This document shows, in pieces, positions 4,628 through 5,748 of a stretch of 5,748 nucleotides of DNA (within the stretch, counting starts at the first letter, position 1; each line of letters begins with the position of its first letter). The stretch lies in NCBI GenBank assembly GCA_026785815.1, contig JAJAZH010000051.1:1-5748 (forward strand), given 5' to 3'. The translations under genes and the position numbers were made by a program. The notes beneath the pieces are model-generated. The model had not been told where the DNA came from and made no database searches. It was given only the letters and a program-made list of their open reading frames with translations. The DNA comes from Ramlibacter sp. Its GTDB lineage: Bacteria > Pseudomonadota > Gammaproteobacteria > Burkholderiales > Burkholderiaceae_C.

Positions 4628-5748
4628 CTACTTCAGGTCGGGTTTGTCGATGTCGGCGGAGCCCGGCTCCGACACTTCGAAATCGACCTGGCTGTCTTGC
4701 AGTGGCAGCGATTCGCTCTCTGGAGGGCCGCTCAAACCCGTGAGGTCGATGTCCAGGCCAAGCCGCGGCGAAGGCCTCGGCATGGTCGGATCCGGATAGT
4801 CGTCGGTCCGGGTCTGCGGCCCGCTGTCATCGCCCAGCACCGAGTCGATTTCGATCGGCTGCTCGCTCAATGCCAGCGGCTCGATCCCGGACGCACTGGA
4901 CGCCAGCCGCTCGGCATCGTCCCAGTGCCGGCTTTCAGCCGCGGCCGAAAGCGGTTGCAGCGAGGTTTCGCCGAAGCTCGATTTCTGCGAATCCGAAACC
5001 GCCCATGTCTCACCCGGCGAGCCGGCGCTGTCCACCACCTCCCGGCCCAGGTTGTAGAGCAAAACCAGTTCGCGATAGGCCTCCAGGTCGAACGGCTTGT
5101 TGCCCTCGGCCATGCCGGGCTTGCGGAAAATCGACTCCTCGATCACCTCCATCACCTTGGGCGACGGCCACAACGCCGAGATCCGCGACAGGGCGCGGGG
5201 ATAGTCCTCCAGGCCGCCGCTGCGGGTCGGAGTGCTGTCGTAGGACGGCACTTCGGCATTGAAGACGCGGTGAAAATCGGTGCGCAGCAACTCGTAGTCG
5301 CCGCGCCGCTTGAGTCCGCGGTAGATGGCGAGCAGGTCGAGCCAGACCAGGGCGCTGGTCTCCTCGTGGTTGTGGATGTGGTTCTCCAGCAATTCGATGG
5401 CCTGTTCGGTCTGGCCCAGCGACATGAAGAAGTCGGCCTGCTGCTGGATGTCGACCAGTTCCTCGGCCTTCACCATGCGCATGCTGGCCACCTGGCTGGA
5501 CACGAAACCGGTCTGGTACGGCGAGCTGGGCGGCGGCTCGGCGGCCCGCACCGCAGCCGCGACCGGCCGCACTGCCAGCACCGGCGGCGCTTTCTGCACC
5601 TTCTGCGCCTTCTGCACCGGCGGCGCCGGCACGGCCGCGTAGACCGGAACCGGGGGCCGCGCCGGCGCCTTCAGGCTGTCGAACATCGACTCGTCGACGC
5701 GCAAGTCCATGCTGGAGGGACGCCCGGAAGCCGCGACCGGCGCCGGGG
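4628..5748 (-). CDS. FimV-like tetratricopeptide repeat protein, C-terminal part (N-terminus outside window)
   Basis: Resembles the C-terminal part of FimV-type proteins, which organise polar complexes and type IV pili; the role here is inferred. The frame is open to the window end: 12 codons precede the first ATG (5710-5708), no ribosome binding site precedes it, and the composition (PAPVAASGRPSS) continues unchanged, so the true start is probably further out. Counting from that ATG: 15-68 is a Pro/Ala/Val-rich linker with a small repeat; 82-150 holds paired helices of TPR type (ELVDIQQQADFFMSLGQTEQ, then ALVWLDLLAIY); 166-228 has further helices with ALWPSPKVMEVIEESIF and FDLEAYRELVLLYNLGREV; 229-360 is a low-complexity acidic tail with LDIDLTGL and QVDFEV. 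No LysM or membrane segment is visible in this portion. The downstream neighbour is a convergent MFS gene, not truA as at the classical fimV locus, so this may be a paralogue. Confidence 0.8.
   Translation of the reverse strand, partial: PAPVAASGRPSSMDLRVDESMFDSLKAPARPPVPVYAAVPAPPVQKAQKVQKAPPVLAVRPVAAAVRAAEPPPSSPYQTGFVSSQVASMRMVKAEELVDIQQQADFFMSLGQTEQAIELLENHIHNHEETSALVWLDLLAIYRGLKRRGDYELLRTDFHRVFNAEVPSYDSTPTRSGGLEDYPRALSRISALWPSPKVMEVIEESIFRKPGMAEGNKPFDLEAYRELVLLYNLGREVVDSAGSPGETWAVSDSQKSSFGETSLQPLSAAAESRHWDDAERLASSASGIEPLALSEQPIEIDSVLGDDSGPQTRTDDYPDPTMPRPSPRLGLDIDLTGLSGPPESESLPLQDSQVDFEVSEPGSADIDKPDLK
5578..5626. repeat. Short in-frame repeats in the linker of the FimV-like gene
   Basis: Three 9-bp units of the form (T/C)TTCTGC(A/G)C run from 5591 to 5617 and encode VQK-AQK-VQK on the minus strand. 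They are flanked by two identical 13-bp copies of GCACCGGCGGCGC at 5578-5590 and 5614-5626, which encode the APPV on each side. All units are multiples of three, so changes in copy number would lengthen or shorten the linker without breaking the frame. Confidence 0.7.

Noticed and set aside
4038..4799. A 253-codon plus-strand open frame running from the MFS gene into the FimV-like gene
   Set aside because: Out of frame with the MFS gene and antisense to the FimV-like gene; no motif and no ribosome binding site.

Overview
The window is high-GC, gene-dense chromosomal DNA that looks like Betaproteobacteria, order Burkholderiales. Three things suggest this: a LexA close to the enterobacterial form but with a longer linker, CTG-N10-CAG type SOS boxes, and a FimV-like TPR protein of a kind I associate with Burkholderiales. 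The species cannot be set from sequence alone. There are no RNA genes, insertion sequences, CRISPR arrays or phage genes. Most of the window is ordinary core or housekeeping-type sequence.

Layout. (1) 1-432, minus: N-terminal 144 codons of an L-asparaginase, GTG start, cut by the window edge. (2) 433-510: a 78-bp divergent regulatory region with two tandem LexA operators (450-465 and 469-484). (3) 511-1185, plus: complete lexA. (4) 1307-1663, plus: a 118-aa protein of unknown function with a good ribosome binding site and an ordered C-terminal segment. (5) 1734-2249, minus: a DUF1993 protein, convergent with the previous gene. (6) 2349-3356, plus: a D-2-hydroxyacid dehydrogenase, followed after 28 bp by (7) 3385-4584, plus: a 12-TM major facilitator transporter, probably in the same operon. 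(8) 4628 to beyond the window end, minus: a FimV-like TPR protein whose N-terminus lies outside the window.

How the genes work together. The clearest unit is the SOS regulator lexA with two autoregulatory operators. Because the intergenic region is short, these operators also sit in the leader or promoter of the divergent asparaginase, so that gene may come under LexA control. The dehydrogenase and transporter form a plausible metabolic pair for an unknown 2-hydroxy/2-keto acid. The DUF1993 and FimV-like genes have no evident link to their neighbours.

I did not find a convincing undescribed multi-gene system. The items most worth a second look are the tandem operators shared with asparaginase, the small unknown protein after lexA, and the FimV-like protein away from the usual fimV context.
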